DNA of 34,228 bases from Gemmata sp. (lineage in GTDB: Bacteria; Planctomycetota; Planctomycetia; Gemmatales; Gemmataceae). The stretch covers positions 1 to 34,228 of the forward strand of contig JALHNS010000022.1 in the NCBI GenBank assembly GCA_022843445.1. Direction: 5' to 3'. Within the stretch, counting starts at the first letter, position 1, and each line of letters starts with the position of its first letter. The notes beneath the pieces are model-generated. The model was not told the DNA's origin. It searched no databases and saw only the letters and a program-made list of their open reading frames with translations. A program made the translations under genes and the position numbers. This document shows positions 15,753 through 23,956 of the stretch, piece by piece.

Positions 15753-16226
15753 ATGCTTCGCGCCGCACTGTTTGCAGGTTGTTTCGCTCTCGCCGCCGGC
15801 GCGTCCGCCGACGAGCCGAAGGGGGCGAAGGTGGAGTTCCTCGTTCACAGCGGGCACTTCGAGAAGAACAACGCGGGGCTGAAGGACAACCCGTCGTTCC
15901 TCGCGCTCACCAGCGCCGAGGCGTTCGACAAGGTGTTCGGGGTCGCGTTCACGATGGGCAAGAAGCCGAACGTGGTACCGAAGGGCGCGTTCGAGAAGTC
16001 GCTGGTAGTGGCGACCGTCAAGCGCGGCAACTTCATCACGAAGTACGAAGTGGAGGGCGCGACGCTGGCCGACGGCACGCTGACCGTGAAGTACAAAACG
16101 ACCGACGAGGCCGGCGGCACCGCGACGTTCGCCAGTCCGCTGATCGTGAGCGTGCCGAAGGCGGGCGTGAAGAAGGTGGAGTTCGTGGAGAACGGCAAGA
16201 AGGCCGGCACCGCGGAAGTGAAGTGA
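15753..16226 (+). CDS. Secreted small protein of unknown function
   Basis: A 157-residue protein with a signal peptide (MLRAALFAGCFALAAGASA, cleavage expected before DEPKG). The mature part is beta-rich: KVEFLVHSGHFEKNNAGL, FLALTSAEAFDKVFGVAF, SLVVATVKRGNFITKYEVEGATLADGTLTVKYKTTDEAGGTATFASPLIVSVPKA, and a final KVEFVENGKKAGTAEVK. The layout suggests a single immunoglobulin-like or protease-inhibitor-like beta sandwich, and no catalytic motif is seen. It is probably periplasmic or surface located (from the signal peptide). A palindromic repeat element begins 14 bases after the stop. Confidence 0.8.
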   Translation: MLRAALFAGCFALAAGASADEPKGAKVEFLVHSGHFEKNNAGLKDNPSFLALTSAEAFDKVFGVAFTMGKKPNVVPKGAFEKSLVVATVKRGNFITKYEVEGATLADGTLTVKYKTTDEAGGTATFASPLIVSVPKAGVKKVEFVENGKKAGTAEVK

Positions 16227-16240
16227 CCGAATCGTGCCTG

Positions 16241-16343
16241 ATCGTGGTGCGACGCTCCGCGTCGCACTCGTGAACTCGCCCCCATTTGGTCCGCGCAGAT
16301 TCTCTCGTGGAGGTTTTCACGACGCGGAGCGTCGTGCCACGAT
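16241..16343. repeat. 103-bp palindromic repeat, copy A (24-55-24)
   Basis: Arm 16241-16264 and arm 16320-16343 are inverted repeats of 24 bases with two mismatches. Each arm contains its own mini-palindrome GACGC-TCC-GCGTC. The spacer is exactly 55 bases. Copy B at 22251-22353 has the same dimensions. It lies between the small secreted protein gene and the kinase gene, outside the kinase's proposed -10 (TACAAT 16374-16379). Confidence 0.8.
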
Positions 16344-16416
16344 AAGGCGTCTACTTTCGCGCCCGGCCGCGGGTACAATAGCACCGTTGTGCCCCCGGGG
16401 CCGGGAGAGCGGAACC

Positions 16417-18381
16417 ATGTTGGTCGGGCAGAAGATCGGCCCGTTCGAGATCGAAAAGGAACTCGGCAGCGGGGCCATGGGCACCGTGTACCGGGCCAAG
16501 TTCCAGCGGTCCGAAGACAAGGTCATTCCGATCGCGCTCAAGGTCGTCGCCCTCGGGCTGCTCGGCAACGAGGGCGCGATGGCCCGCTTCGAGCGCGAGG
16601 CCAACATCCTCAAACAGCTCAAGCACCCGCACATCGTGCGGCTCATCGCGCACGGCAAGATCAACAAGTCGAACCCGTACATCGCGATGGAGTTCATCGA
16701 CGGCGAGGCGCTCGACCGCGTCCTCGCGCGCCGCGGCAAGCTCTCGTGGGAGGAGGTGGCCGTCTACGGCAAGCAGTTGTGCGAGGCGCTCCAGTACGCG
16801 CACGACAAGGGCATCATCCACCGCGACCTGAAGCCCTCGAACCTGATGATTACTAAGGACGGCCAGCTCAAACTCACGGACTTCGGCATCGCCAAAGACA
16901 CCGACGTGACCGCGCTCACCGGGGCGAACAGCACCATCGGGACCGCCGCGTACATGAGCCCCGAACAGTGCAAGGGCGACCGCAACCTGAGCAACAAATC
17001 GGACCTGTACTCGCTCGGCATCGTGCTGTTCGAACTGCTCAGCGGCCGCAAGCCGTTCGTCGCGGAAACCACCGTCGACATGTTCCTGAAGCACGTGAAC
17101 GAGAAGCCGCCGCGGATCGGCAAGTTCGTGCCGGACCTGCCCACCAAATTCGAAGCTCTCATCAACCAGTTGCTCGAAAAGGAGACGACCGCGCGGCCCA
17201 TCGACGCCGCGTGGGTGGCCCGGTTCCTGCACGAGATCGAGGAGGACGCCTTCGCGCGCAAGAGCGCCGGGCTGGCCGCCGCCGAGGGCCGCGGTGCGAA
17301 GAAGCTGAACGCCGACGGCGGCAGAATGGACGCCGAAGACAAAGAGGCCGCCCGCGCGCTGCGCGGCACCAAGAAGAAGGCGAAAAAGAAGAAGGCCGTC
17401 CCGCTACTCGAACAGACGTGGGTGAAGGCCGCGGGCCTCGTCGCGGTGCTGCTCGCCATCGGGTTCGGCGCGTGGCTCGCGCTCAAGCCGCCGTCCCCGG
17501 ACAAGCTGTTCGCCGAGATCGAAAGGGCCGCACCGGACGACCGGGCCGAGGCCGCGGCCAAGTTCCTCGACGCGCTCGGCGACAAGCGCGACTTCGCCGA
17601 CCCGCGCGTGGCGCAGGCCGCGCGCGCGTTCCGCGAAGCGACCGTCCGCGCGCGCGCGCGCCAACTGGCGAACCGGTTCGCCGCGAAGCGCGACAAGCCC
17701 GACGAGAACGACGACCCCGAAGCCTACACCGCGGCGTGGCTCGCGCTCAGCGCCGAAGCCGCCGGGCAGCTCGAAACGGCCGAAGCGCAGTGGGCGAAGG
17801 CGAAACTGCGCTTCCCCGAAGAGGCCAAACTGCAATACGCCGCGGGCGAGCAACTGGCGAAGGCCCGCTGGGGCTGGCTCGCCGAGAAGCGCGCCGCGGA
17901 CCTCGGCGCGGTGAAAACCGAAGTGGCCCGGCTGCGCAAGAAGATCGCCGACGCGCGGCTCTACGAAACCCCGCTGAAGGGCGACGCGGGCAACCCGGAA
18001 GCGCTCGCGGTGCGCGCGCTGCGGTTCCGGGAGTTCGGCGACCTCGGCCGCGCGAGCAGCACCTGCGAGACGCTGATCGCGCTCACCGAGAAAGACCCCG
18101 ACCGCCGCACGTTCTACCTCATCGCCACGCAACAGCGCGCCGGCACCGGGCCGCCCCCGGCGGACGCGGGCAAGGCGCGGCTGAAGCTGGTGGCGGACGC
18201 GGTGTCGGCCGCCGCGAAACGGGCCGAGGAGTTGAAGGACGACCCCGAGCGCAAGGCCGACCGCCGCGACGCGCGCAACGCGCTGCGCGAGGTGCAAGAG
18301 CTGTACGACGACGACACCGACCCCGCGGTGCAGAAGGAACTGGCCCGCGCCACGGCCGCGGCCAAACTGGTTCAGCCGTAA
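16417..18381 (+). CDS. Transmembrane Ser/Thr protein kinase (Hanks type)
   Basis: A 654-residue Pkn/Stk-type kinase. The kinase domain is at residues 10-275: Gly loop ELGSGAMGTVYRA, Lys42 in IALKVV, helix-C Glu61, catalytic loop HRDLKPSN with Asp137, DFG at 155-157, and activation segment IGTAAYMSPEQ. A Lys-rich juxtamembrane segment (KKKAKKKKA) precedes one membrane helix at about 338-356. The roughly 300-residue outer part is helical and charged with TPR-like spacing (AERAAPDDRAEAAAKFLDAL-type repeats) and no PASTA or WD units. The ATG at 16417 follows GGGAGAGCGG; TACAAT at 16374-16379 may be its -10. Cytoplasmic kinase, exposed helical sensor or scaffold: inference. Such kinases are abundant in Gemmata. 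Confidence 0.93.
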   Translation: MLVGQKIGPFEIEKELGSGAMGTVYRAKFQRSEDKVIPIALKVVALGLLGNEGAMARFEREANILKQLKHPHIVRLIAHGKINKSNPYIAMEFIDGEALDRVLARRGKLSWEEVAVYGKQLCEALQYAHDKGIIHRDLKPSNLMITKDGQLKLTDFGIAKDTDVTALTGANSTIGTAAYMSPEQCKGDRNLSNKSDLYSLGIVLFELLSGRKPFVAETTVDMFLKHVNEKPPRIGKFVPDLPTKFEALINQLLEKETTARPIDAAWVARFLHEIEEDAFARKSAGLAAAEGRGAKKLNADGGRMDAEDKEAARALRGTKKKAKKKKAVPLLEQTWVKAAGLVAVLLAIGFGAWLALKPPSPDKLFAEIERAAPDDRAEAAAKFLDALGDKRDFADPRVAQAARAFREATVRARARQLANRFAAKRDKPDENDDPEAYTAAWLALSAEAAGQLETAEAQWAKAKLRFPEEAKLQYAAGEQLAKARWGWLAEKRAADLGAVKTEVARLRKKIADARLYETPLKGDAGNPEALAVRALRFREFGDLGRASSTCETLIALTEKDPDRRTFYLIATQQRAGTGPPPADAGKARLKLVADAVSAAAKRAEELKDDPERKADRRDARNALREVQELYDDDTDPAVQKELARATAAAKLVQP

Positions 18382-18403
18382 CTCACCCCACACGTTTCCA
18401 CGA

Positions 18404-19711
18404 ATGACCCACACAGCAGTTTCGCGCGCGAAGAGCGCGGCGGCGTTCGAGCGGGCCAAGCGCGCGATCCCCGGCGGCGTGAACAGCCCGGCCCGGGCGT
18501 TCGGCGGCGTCGGCGGCAGTCCGCTCTTCATCGCGCGCGCGAGCGGCCCGTTCCTCTACGACCTCGACGGCCACGAGTACCTCGATTTCATCGGCTCGTG
18601 GGGGCCGATGATCCTCGGCCACTGCCACCCGCGCGTGGTGGGGGCCGCCGTCGCGGCGCTCCAGAACGGCTCCAGCTACGGCGCGCCGTGCGAACTCGAA
18701 ACGCAACTCGCGGAACTGGTGATCGAAGCCGTGCCGTCGGTCGAGATGGTGCGGTTCGTGTCCAGCGGCACCGAAGCGACGATGAGCGCGATCCGGCTCG
18801 CCCGCGGGTTCACCGGGCGCGACCTGATCGTGAAGTTCGCCGGCTGCTACCACGGGCACGTCGATTCGCTGCTCGTGTCCGCCGGCAGTAGCGCGCTGAC
18901 GCACGGCGTGCCGAACAGCCCCGGCGTGCCGGTCGGCTGTACGAGCGACACCGTCGTGCTGCGGTACAACGACACCGCGGCGCTCGCCGAACTGTTCGCG
19001 GCGAAGGGCGACAAGATCGCGGGCGTCATCCTCGAACCGGTCGTCGGCAACATGGGCCTCGTCCCGCCGTCGGCCGAGTTCCGGCGCGCGCTCCGGGCGC
19101 TCACGCAGGAGCACGGCGCGGTGCTCATTTACGACGAAGTGATGACCGGGTTCCGGCTCAGCTACGGCGGCGCGCAAGTGCTGCTCGGCGACGCGCCGGA
19201 CGTCTCGTGTTACGGCAAAATCATCGGCGGCGGCTACCCGGTCGGCGCGTACGGCGGGCGCGCCGACATCATGCGCAAGGTGATGCCCGCGGGGCCGGTG
19301 TTCCAAGCCGGGACGCTCAGCGGCAACCCGGTGGCGATGGCCGCCGGCATCGCGACGCTTTCGGAACTCAAAGAGAACCCGCCCTACGACCGGCTCGACG
19401 CGCAGAGCGCCCGCATCGGCGAAGGCTGGCTGAAGGCCGCGGGCGAAGCCGGCGTGCCGGTGCAGTTCAACCGCGTCGGCAGCATGTGGACGCTGTTCTT
19501 CACCGGCACACCGGTCACCGACCTCGACACCGCGAAGGCGTGCGACGTGCCGCGGTTCGGCCGGTTCTTCTGGGAACTGATGGACCGCGGCGTGTACATG
19601 CCGTGCAGCCAGTTCGAGGCCGCCTTCACCTGCGGCGCGATGACCGACGAACACATCGCGCGCGCGATTCGCGCCGGGGCCGAAGCGCTGCACGCGGTCG
19701 CCGGGCGCTGA
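18404..19711 (+). CDS. hemL: Glutamate-1-semialdehyde 2,1-aminomutase
   Basis: A 435-residue PLP enzyme that converts glutamate-1-semialdehyde to 5-aminolevulinate (C5 route of haem synthesis). Signatures: AIPGGVNSPARAFGGVGGSPLF, YLDFIGSWGPMILGH, FVSSGTEATMSAIRLARGFTGRDLIVKFAGCYHGH, ILEPVVGNMGLVPP, LIYDEVMTGFR, and the PLP-binding Lys272 in CYGKIIGGGYPVGAYGG. The end DEHIARAIRAGAEAL is also typical. Length and order match HemL throughout. It begins 22 bases after the kinase stop with no visible ribosome binding site, so it may be co-transcribed with the kinase. No hemA is in the window. Confidence 0.97.
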   Translation: MTHTAVSRAKSAAAFERAKRAIPGGVNSPARAFGGVGGSPLFIARASGPFLYDLDGHEYLDFIGSWGPMILGHCHPRVVGAAVAALQNGSSYGAPCELETQLAELVIEAVPSVEMVRFVSSGTEATMSAIRLARGFTGRDLIVKFAGCYHGHVDSLLVSAGSSALTHGVPNSPGVPVGCTSDTVVLRYNDTAALAELFAAKGDKIAGVILEPVVGNMGLVPPSAEFRRALRALTQEHGAVLIYDEVMTGFRLSYGGAQVLLGDAPDVSCYGKIIGGGYPVGAYGGRADIMRKVMPAGPVFQAGTLSGNPVAMAAGIATLSELKENPPYDRLDAQSARIGEGWLKAAGEAGVPVQFNRVGSMWTLFFTGTPVTDLDTAKACDVPRFGRFFWELMDRGVYMPCSQFEAAFTCGAMTDEHIARAIRAGAEALHAVAGR

Positions 19712-19749
19712 GGCGCTTCGCGCTCTACAGTTCAATCGCTTCTTGGGCG

Positions 19750-19798
19750 AACGGCCGGCGCGAGCCGGCCGGTGCTTGTCGGGGAAGTACCGGCCGTT
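19750..19798. repeat. REP-like palindrome with GCCGGC core
   Basis: GGCCGGC-GCGA-GCCGGCC (19753-19770) is a perfect hairpin. An outer pair AACGGCCGG (19750-19758) with CCGGCCGTT (19790-19798) offers an alternative fold. The core matches that of the inverted repeat at 9047-9111. It fills the gap between hemL and the beta-propeller gene and may act as a terminator or mRNA stabiliser. Confidence 0.5.
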
Positions 19799-19825
19799 TG
19801 CCAGAATCACCTCTCGGAAACTCAC

Positions 19826-21199
19826 ATGAAACCGCGTTCGGTGTTGCTCGTGGTCGGGCTGCTGCTCGTTCTGGCGATCGGCGGGTTCGTCGCGTCGCGG
19901 TCGCCGTGGGTGATGTCGCTGTTCAGCAAGGACACCGCGAGCGCCGAGGAGCAGTCGCGGGCCGCGGCCGCGGCGCTCAAGAACGACGCCCCGCCGGACG
20001 CCGCGAGCGGTTCGCCCGAATGGCGCGGGGCGGCGCGCAAGGGCGTCGCGCCCGCTCAGCCGTTCCGTACCGACTGGGACGCGAACCCGCCGAAACAGCA
20101 GTGGCGCGCCCCGGTCGGCGGCGGCTACGGCTCGTGCGCGGTGGTCGGCGGTAGGGTGTACGTGCAAGACAAACACGGCGACGGCGAGCGCGTGCTGTGC
20201 CTCGACGCCGAGAGCGGCAAACCGGTGTGGGAGTTCGCCTACGAGTCCGGCCCCGCGGGGGGGGATCGCACGTTCGCCATCGGCCCGCGGGCCACGCCGA
20301 CCGTGGTCGGGAACTGGGTCTTCACCGTGGGCGGCGCGGGTCTCGTTCACGCTCTGGAAGTGGTGGACGGCGAACCGCAACTGCGCTGGAAACACGACCT
20401 GCGACAGGAGTTCGCGGCGCCGCTGCCGACGTGGGGCTTCGCCGGTTCGCCCCTCGTTTCCAACGGCCTTGTGATCGTGATGCCGGGCGCGAAGGGCGCG
20501 GCGGTGGTCGCGTTCGACGCGCAGACGGGCGAACCGAAGTGGAAGAGCGGGTCGCACCCGCCCGGTTACAGCTCCGCGGTGGTCGCGTCGGTCGGCGGGC
20601 AAGACACGGTGTTCGCGCTCTTGGGTGACGCGCTGCTCGCGGTGCGCCCCACCGACGGCACCATTACAGACACGTTCAAGTTCGAAACGCAGTTCGGGGG
20701 GAACATCGCGACCCCGGTCGTGGTGGATAACGAGTACGTGTTCATTTCGGCTTCGTACGGTAGCGGCTGTGCGCTCGTGCGAGCGGAGAAGGTCGGCGAC
20801 GCGGTGAAGTTGAAACCGGTGTACTCGCGCCGCCGCAGCGGGTTCGAAGCGCACATCGCGACGCCGGTGTACAAGGACAAGCACCTGTTCGGCATCGACG
20901 GCTTGCGCGGCGGCAACGGCCTGAAGTGCATCGAACTCGCCACCGGCGCGCCGGTCGAAGACTGGGAGGAGCGGAAGATCGGGCAGGGGGCGCTGATCCT
21001 CGCGGGCGAGTACCTGATTGTGCAGCGCGACGCGGGCGAGCTGTGCTTGGTGCGCGCCGACCCGAAAGAGTGCAAGGTGGTGGGCCGCGTGCCCGGCGTA
21101 CTGACCGGCAAGAACAACTGGGCCACGCCCGCGCTCGTCGGCGGCCGGCTGTTCCTGCGCGACGAAGAGAAGGTGGTGTGCTTGGACGTGCGCCCGTGA
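19826..21199 (+). CDS. Membrane-anchored PQQ-like beta-propeller protein
   Basis: A 457-residue protein with an N-terminal signal anchor (residues 1-24, SVLLVVGLLLVLAIGGFVAS), an acidic linker, and then a PQQ-like/WD-like propeller of about seven blades. Blade signatures A-x-D-x-x-[ST]-G-x-x-x-W are seen in CLDAESGKPVWEFAY and VAFDAQTGEPKWKSG. GYGSCAVVGGRVYVQDK, TPTVVGNWVFTVGG, SPLVSNGLVIVMPG, ATPVVVDNEYVFIS and ATPALVGGRLFLRDEEKVVCLDV are the expected strand pairs. No PQQ-binding or dehydrogenase residues are clear, so it is likely a binding scaffold of the BamB or planctomycetal outer membrane kind rather than an enzyme (inference). ATG 19826 gives the anchor at the terminus. Confidence 0.88.
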   Translation: MKPRSVLLVVGLLLVLAIGGFVASRSPWVMSLFSKDTASAEEQSRAAAAALKNDAPPDAASGSPEWRGAARKGVAPAQPFRTDWDANPPKQQWRAPVGGGYGSCAVVGGRVYVQDKHGDGERVLCLDAESGKPVWEFAYESGPAGGDRTFAIGPRATPTVVGNWVFTVGGAGLVHALEVVDGEPQLRWKHDLRQEFAAPLPTWGFAGSPLVSNGLVIVMPGAKGAAVVAFDAQTGEPKWKSGSHPPGYSSAVVASVGGQDTVFALLGDALLAVRPTDGTITDTFKFETQFGGNIATPVVVDNEYVFISASYGSGCALVRAEKVGDAVKLKPVYSRRRSGFEAHIATPVYKDKHLFGIDGLRGGNGLKCIELATGAPVEDWEERKIGQGALILAGEYLIVQRDAGELCLVRADPKECKVVGRVPGVLTGKNNWATPALVGGRLFLRDEEKVVCLDVRP

Positions 21200-21245
21200 G
21201 CGCATAGAACGCAAGCGTCAACCTCCTCTCCACTCGGGTGCGCCG

Positions 21246-22238
21246 ATGCCGCGGTTCCGTGTCGTGATTGCCGACTTTGTGGCCGACCAACTCACCGCCG
21301 AGCGCGACATTCTGGGCGACATCGCGGACGTGGTCGCCCTGAACGCGCACAGCGAAGCCGACCTGCGCGGGAACGTGGAATCGGCCGACGCGCTCATGCT
21401 GTATCACAACATTTCCATCTCGCGCGCCACCATCTCGGCGCTCACGAACTGCAAACTGATCGTGCGGTGCGGGGTGGGCTACGACAACGTGGACTGGCGG
21501 TTCGCGCGCGAGCGCGGCATCCCGGTCGGGAACGTGCCGGACTACGGCACCGAAGAGGTCGCGGACTCCGCCATCGCGCTGATGCTGTCGCTCGCCCGCG
21601 GGGTGAACTTCTTGAACAACCGGATGCAGCGCGGCGCGGGCGACTGGAGCTACATGCAGGTGGTCCCGCTGGTGCGGCTCCGCGGCCGCGTGTTCGGGTG
21701 CGTCGGGCTCGGGCGCATCGGCACCGCCGCCGCCCTTCGCGCGAAGGCGCTCGGGATGGACGTCGCGTTTTACGACCCGTATCTGGTCGACGGCACCGAT
21801 AAGGCGCTCGGCGTTCGGCGCGTCGAGAAGCTCGACGACTTGTGCAAGCAGGCGTTCGTGCTGAGCGCCCACTGCCCACTGACCGAAGAGACGCGGAACC
21901 TGATCGACGCGCGGCGCATCGGCCTGATGCCGAACGGTTCGTACCTCGTGAACACGGCCCGCGGCGCGGTGGTGGACGCGACCGCGATTCCGGCGGCGAT
22001 CCGCAGCGGCCAACTGGCCGGCGCGGGCATCGACGTGCTGCCGGTGGAGCCGCCGCCGGCCGATCACCCGCTGGTGGCCGCGTGGCGCGACCCGAACGAC
22101 CCGTGCCACGACCGCGTGATTCTGAACCCGCACTCCGCGTTCTACGCCGAGCAGGGGCTGCACGACATGCGCGTGAAGGGCGCGGAAGCGTGCCGCCGCG
22201 CGCTGCTCGGCGAGCCGCTGCGGAACGTGGTGAACTGA
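21246..22238 (+). CDS. D-isomer specific 2-hydroxyacid dehydrogenase (CtBP/SerA-like)
   Basis: A 330-residue NAD-dependent dehydrogenase. Signatures: LIVRCGVGYDNVDWRFARERGIPVGNVPDYGTEEVADSA (substrate side), and nucleotide-binding GCVGLGRIGTAAALRAKALGMDVAFYDPY, with Gly-x-Gly-x-x-Gly and an Asp ending strand 2. Catalytic triad: Arg239 in VNTARGAVVD, Glu268 in VLPVEPPP, and His296 in LNPHSAFY. The His is followed by SAFY, a CtBP-like form, unlike most lactate dehydrogenases. Candidate substrates are phosphoglycerate, hydroxypyruvate or other 2-ketoacids. No serB or serC is nearby. A palindromic element begins 12 bases after the stop. Confidence 0.93.
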   Translation: MPRFRVVIADFVADQLTAERDILGDIADVVALNAHSEADLRGNVESADALMLYHNISISRATISALTNCKLIVRCGVGYDNVDWRFARERGIPVGNVPDYGTEEVADSAIALMLSLARGVNFLNNRMQRGAGDWSYMQVVPLVRLRGRVFGCVGLGRIGTAAALRAKALGMDVAFYDPYLVDGTDKALGVRRVEKLDDLCKQAFVLSAHCPLTEETRNLIDARRIGLMPNGSYLVNTARGAVVDATAIPAAIRSGQLAGAGIDVLPVEPPPADHPLVAAWRDPNDPCHDRVILNPHSAFYAEQGLHDMRVKGAEACRRALLGEPLRNVVN

Positions 22239-22250
22239 GGGCGCGGCGTT

Positions 22251-22353
22251 ACCGTGGTGCGACGCTCCGCGTCGCGGGCGCGCACCACTTCGCACGTTGG
22301 TATCCGCGATTCGTGTTGCTCAGGTTTCACGACGCGGAGCGCCGTGCCGCGAT
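22251..22353. repeat. 103-bp palindromic repeat, copy B (24-55-24)
   Basis: Arm 22251-22274 and arm 22330-22353 repeat the 24-base inverted pattern of copy A at 16241-16343, with the same mini-palindrome GACGC-TCC-GCGTC. The spacer is again exactly 55 bases, but its sequence is mostly different (about half the aligned bases match, chiefly near the right end). It lies between convergent genes ending at 22238 and 22376 and could act as a bidirectional terminator. Confidence 0.8.
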
Positions 22354-22375
22354 AAGACCAGAACGAGAACGGCCC

Positions 22376-23674
22376 TCACGCCCGCTTCACCACCACGAGC
22401 GTGCAGTCGTCGGCCAGCGCGGTGCCCTCGGTGAACAGCGAGTGCGACGCCAACAGCGCCTTCAGCAGCCCGTCGGCCGTGGGCAGGCACGTTTCCAGTT
22501 CTTCGTCGATACGGGCCGAACCGAACATGTCGCCGTCGGTGTTCACGGCCTCGATCACGCCGTCGGTGAAGAACACCACTTGATCGCCGGGCAGAAGCGG
22601 AACCGTTTGCTCCAAGTACGTTTCGTCCGGCTTGATGCCCAGCGGCAGTTTCTGCGCGCGGTTCAGCGCCATCTTGAAGCCGTCGGCGGCGCGCAGCAAC
22701 CGCGGCGGGTTGTGGCCGGCACTCGCGTACGTGAGCGTCGCGTTCTGCGGGTCGAACACCGCGTAGAACGCGGTCACGAAGCTGCCGGTGGGGCGCGTGT
22801 AGCGGCGCGTCAGGTGCGCGTTCAGGAAGGTGAGGAACTCGCCGGGGCGCAGGGGCGGGTCGGGCCGCGTGTGCGCGATGCTGTGAACCACCGCCATCAG
22901 CACCGCCGCCGGCGCGCCGTGCCCGCTCGCGTCGGCGATGAGCACGCCGAGTCGGTCGTTCGGAAGGGGGAAGAAGTCGTAGTAGTCGCCGCCGGCGCGC
23001 GCCGCGGTGCGGTAGTGGACCGCGAGGTCCAGCCCCGGCACCTTCGGGTACTTCGCCGGAAGCAGCGACCGCTGAATGTCCGCGATCGACCGCAGTTCGT
23101 AGTCGAGGCCGTCGTACGCTTCCTTCACCTTTTGCGACAGCACCACGGTTTGCGTGGCCCGCGCGAACAGGTTGCTCAGCAGCACGAGGTCCGCGACGCG
23201 GTCGCGGGGGAACGTTTCGGTGTCGTCGCGGGTGAGCACGAGCGCGGTTTGGGCCGCCCCGTTCTCGAAGTGCGGGATGGCGAGCAGGCACTTCTGCCCC
23301 GCGAGGTACTCCGCCGCGGGGTCGTCGGCGTCGAGCACGAGGCCGTCGATGATGCGCGGTTGGTCGGCGTAGAGCAGTTCGGCGAGCAACCCGCCGCTGT
23401 GAACCGGGAGCCGGTGCGACTCCTTCCACGGGTTCGCGGGGTCGGCCCACTGGCTGAACCGCGCGACGCGGAACTCCGGCGCGCTCAGCCCGCGGCGCGA
23501 CACCGTGAGGTGCCGCGACACCGGGAACAGTTGCGCCATGCGCCGCGCGAACACCTTGTACATCTCTTGCGGGTCGGTGGCCCGGCTCAGTTCGCGCACC
23601 ACCTCCACGCTGAGCGCCAAGCGGGCGCGCCAGTTGCGCGGTTCGGTCTCGAAGAAGTCCGGTGCCACGGTCAT
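22376..23674 (-). CDS. GAF-PP2C (RsbU/SpoIIE-type) serine phosphatase
   Basis: A 432-residue regulator. Residues about 20-185 form a GAF-like sensor (VEVVRELSRATDPQEMYKVFARRMAQLF, AEYLAGQKCLLAIPHFENG). A coiled linker (RATQTVVLSQKVKEAYDGLDYELRSIADIQRSLLP) leads to a SpoIIE/PP2C domain with GGDYYDFF, LIADASGHGAPAAVLMAVV, SAGHNPPRLLR, VVFFTDGVIEAVN and ADDCTLVVVKR, which supply the metal-binding Asp residues. Such enzymes dephosphorylate anti-sigma-factor antagonists of the RsbV/SpoIIAA type. No RsbV or RsbW partner is in the window. ATG 23674 has GGAGG at 7 bases. Convergent with the dehydrogenase gene. Confidence 0.92.
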   Translation of the reverse strand: MTVAPDFFETEPRNWRARLALSVEVVRELSRATDPQEMYKVFARRMAQLFPVSRHLTVSRRGLSAPEFRVARFSQWADPANPWKESHRLPVHSGGLLAELLYADQPRIIDGLVLDADDPAAEYLAGQKCLLAIPHFENGAAQTALVLTRDDTETFPRDRVADLVLLSNLFARATQTVVLSQKVKEAYDGLDYELRSIADIQRSLLPAKYPKVPGLDLAVHYRTAARAGGDYYDFFPLPNDRLGVLIADASGHGAPAAVLMAVVHSIAHTRPDPPLRPGEFLTFLNAHLTRRYTRPTGSFVTAFYAVFDPQNATLTYASAGHNPPRLLRAADGFKMALNRAQKLPLGIKPDETYLEQTVPLLPGDQVVFFTDGVIEAVNTDGDMFGSARIDEELETCLPTADGLLKALLASHSLFTEGTALADDCTLVVVKRA

Positions 23675-23956
23675 GTGCCGCCTCCGCGGCGATGTGGGGC
23701 CGATCCGTCGTGAGCGCCGGCGAACCGGTCGAGAGGCGAACCACAGTAGAACCGCGGGGCGCGCCGAACGCAAGCGACCGCCGCGCACTTCGCGCGAAAT
23801 TCGCGCGCCCTTCGGCGGTTCCACGTTCCGAGTTCCAGAAGTTCCACGGGCTTCAACTTGGAACACTGGAACACGGGCACTTGGAACTCCCAAGAGTTGG
23901 TCTGGTGCGAATCGGCGCGGCGCGGTAAGTGGGGCGAAGTCGAAGAGGGCTCCGCC
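23675..23956. repeat. Intergenic region with TTCCA/TGGAA word cluster
   Basis: This 282-base divergent gap holds no ORF I trust. Between 23819 and 23886 it has three TTCCA (23819, 23833, 23842) and three TGGAA (23859, 23867, 23882). The two sets lie in opposite halves, so the segment can fold as an imperfect hairpin. The rest holds the leader and GAAGAGGG ribosome site (about 23942-23949) of lpxA. No clear promoter is visible. Confidence 0.45.

Noticed and set aside
18383-21214. A 943-residue minus-strand open frame across hemL and the beta-propeller gene
   Set aside because: It is antisense to two well-supported genes and has the Arg/His/Ala/Gly-rich composition expected of a shadow frame in high-GC DNA.
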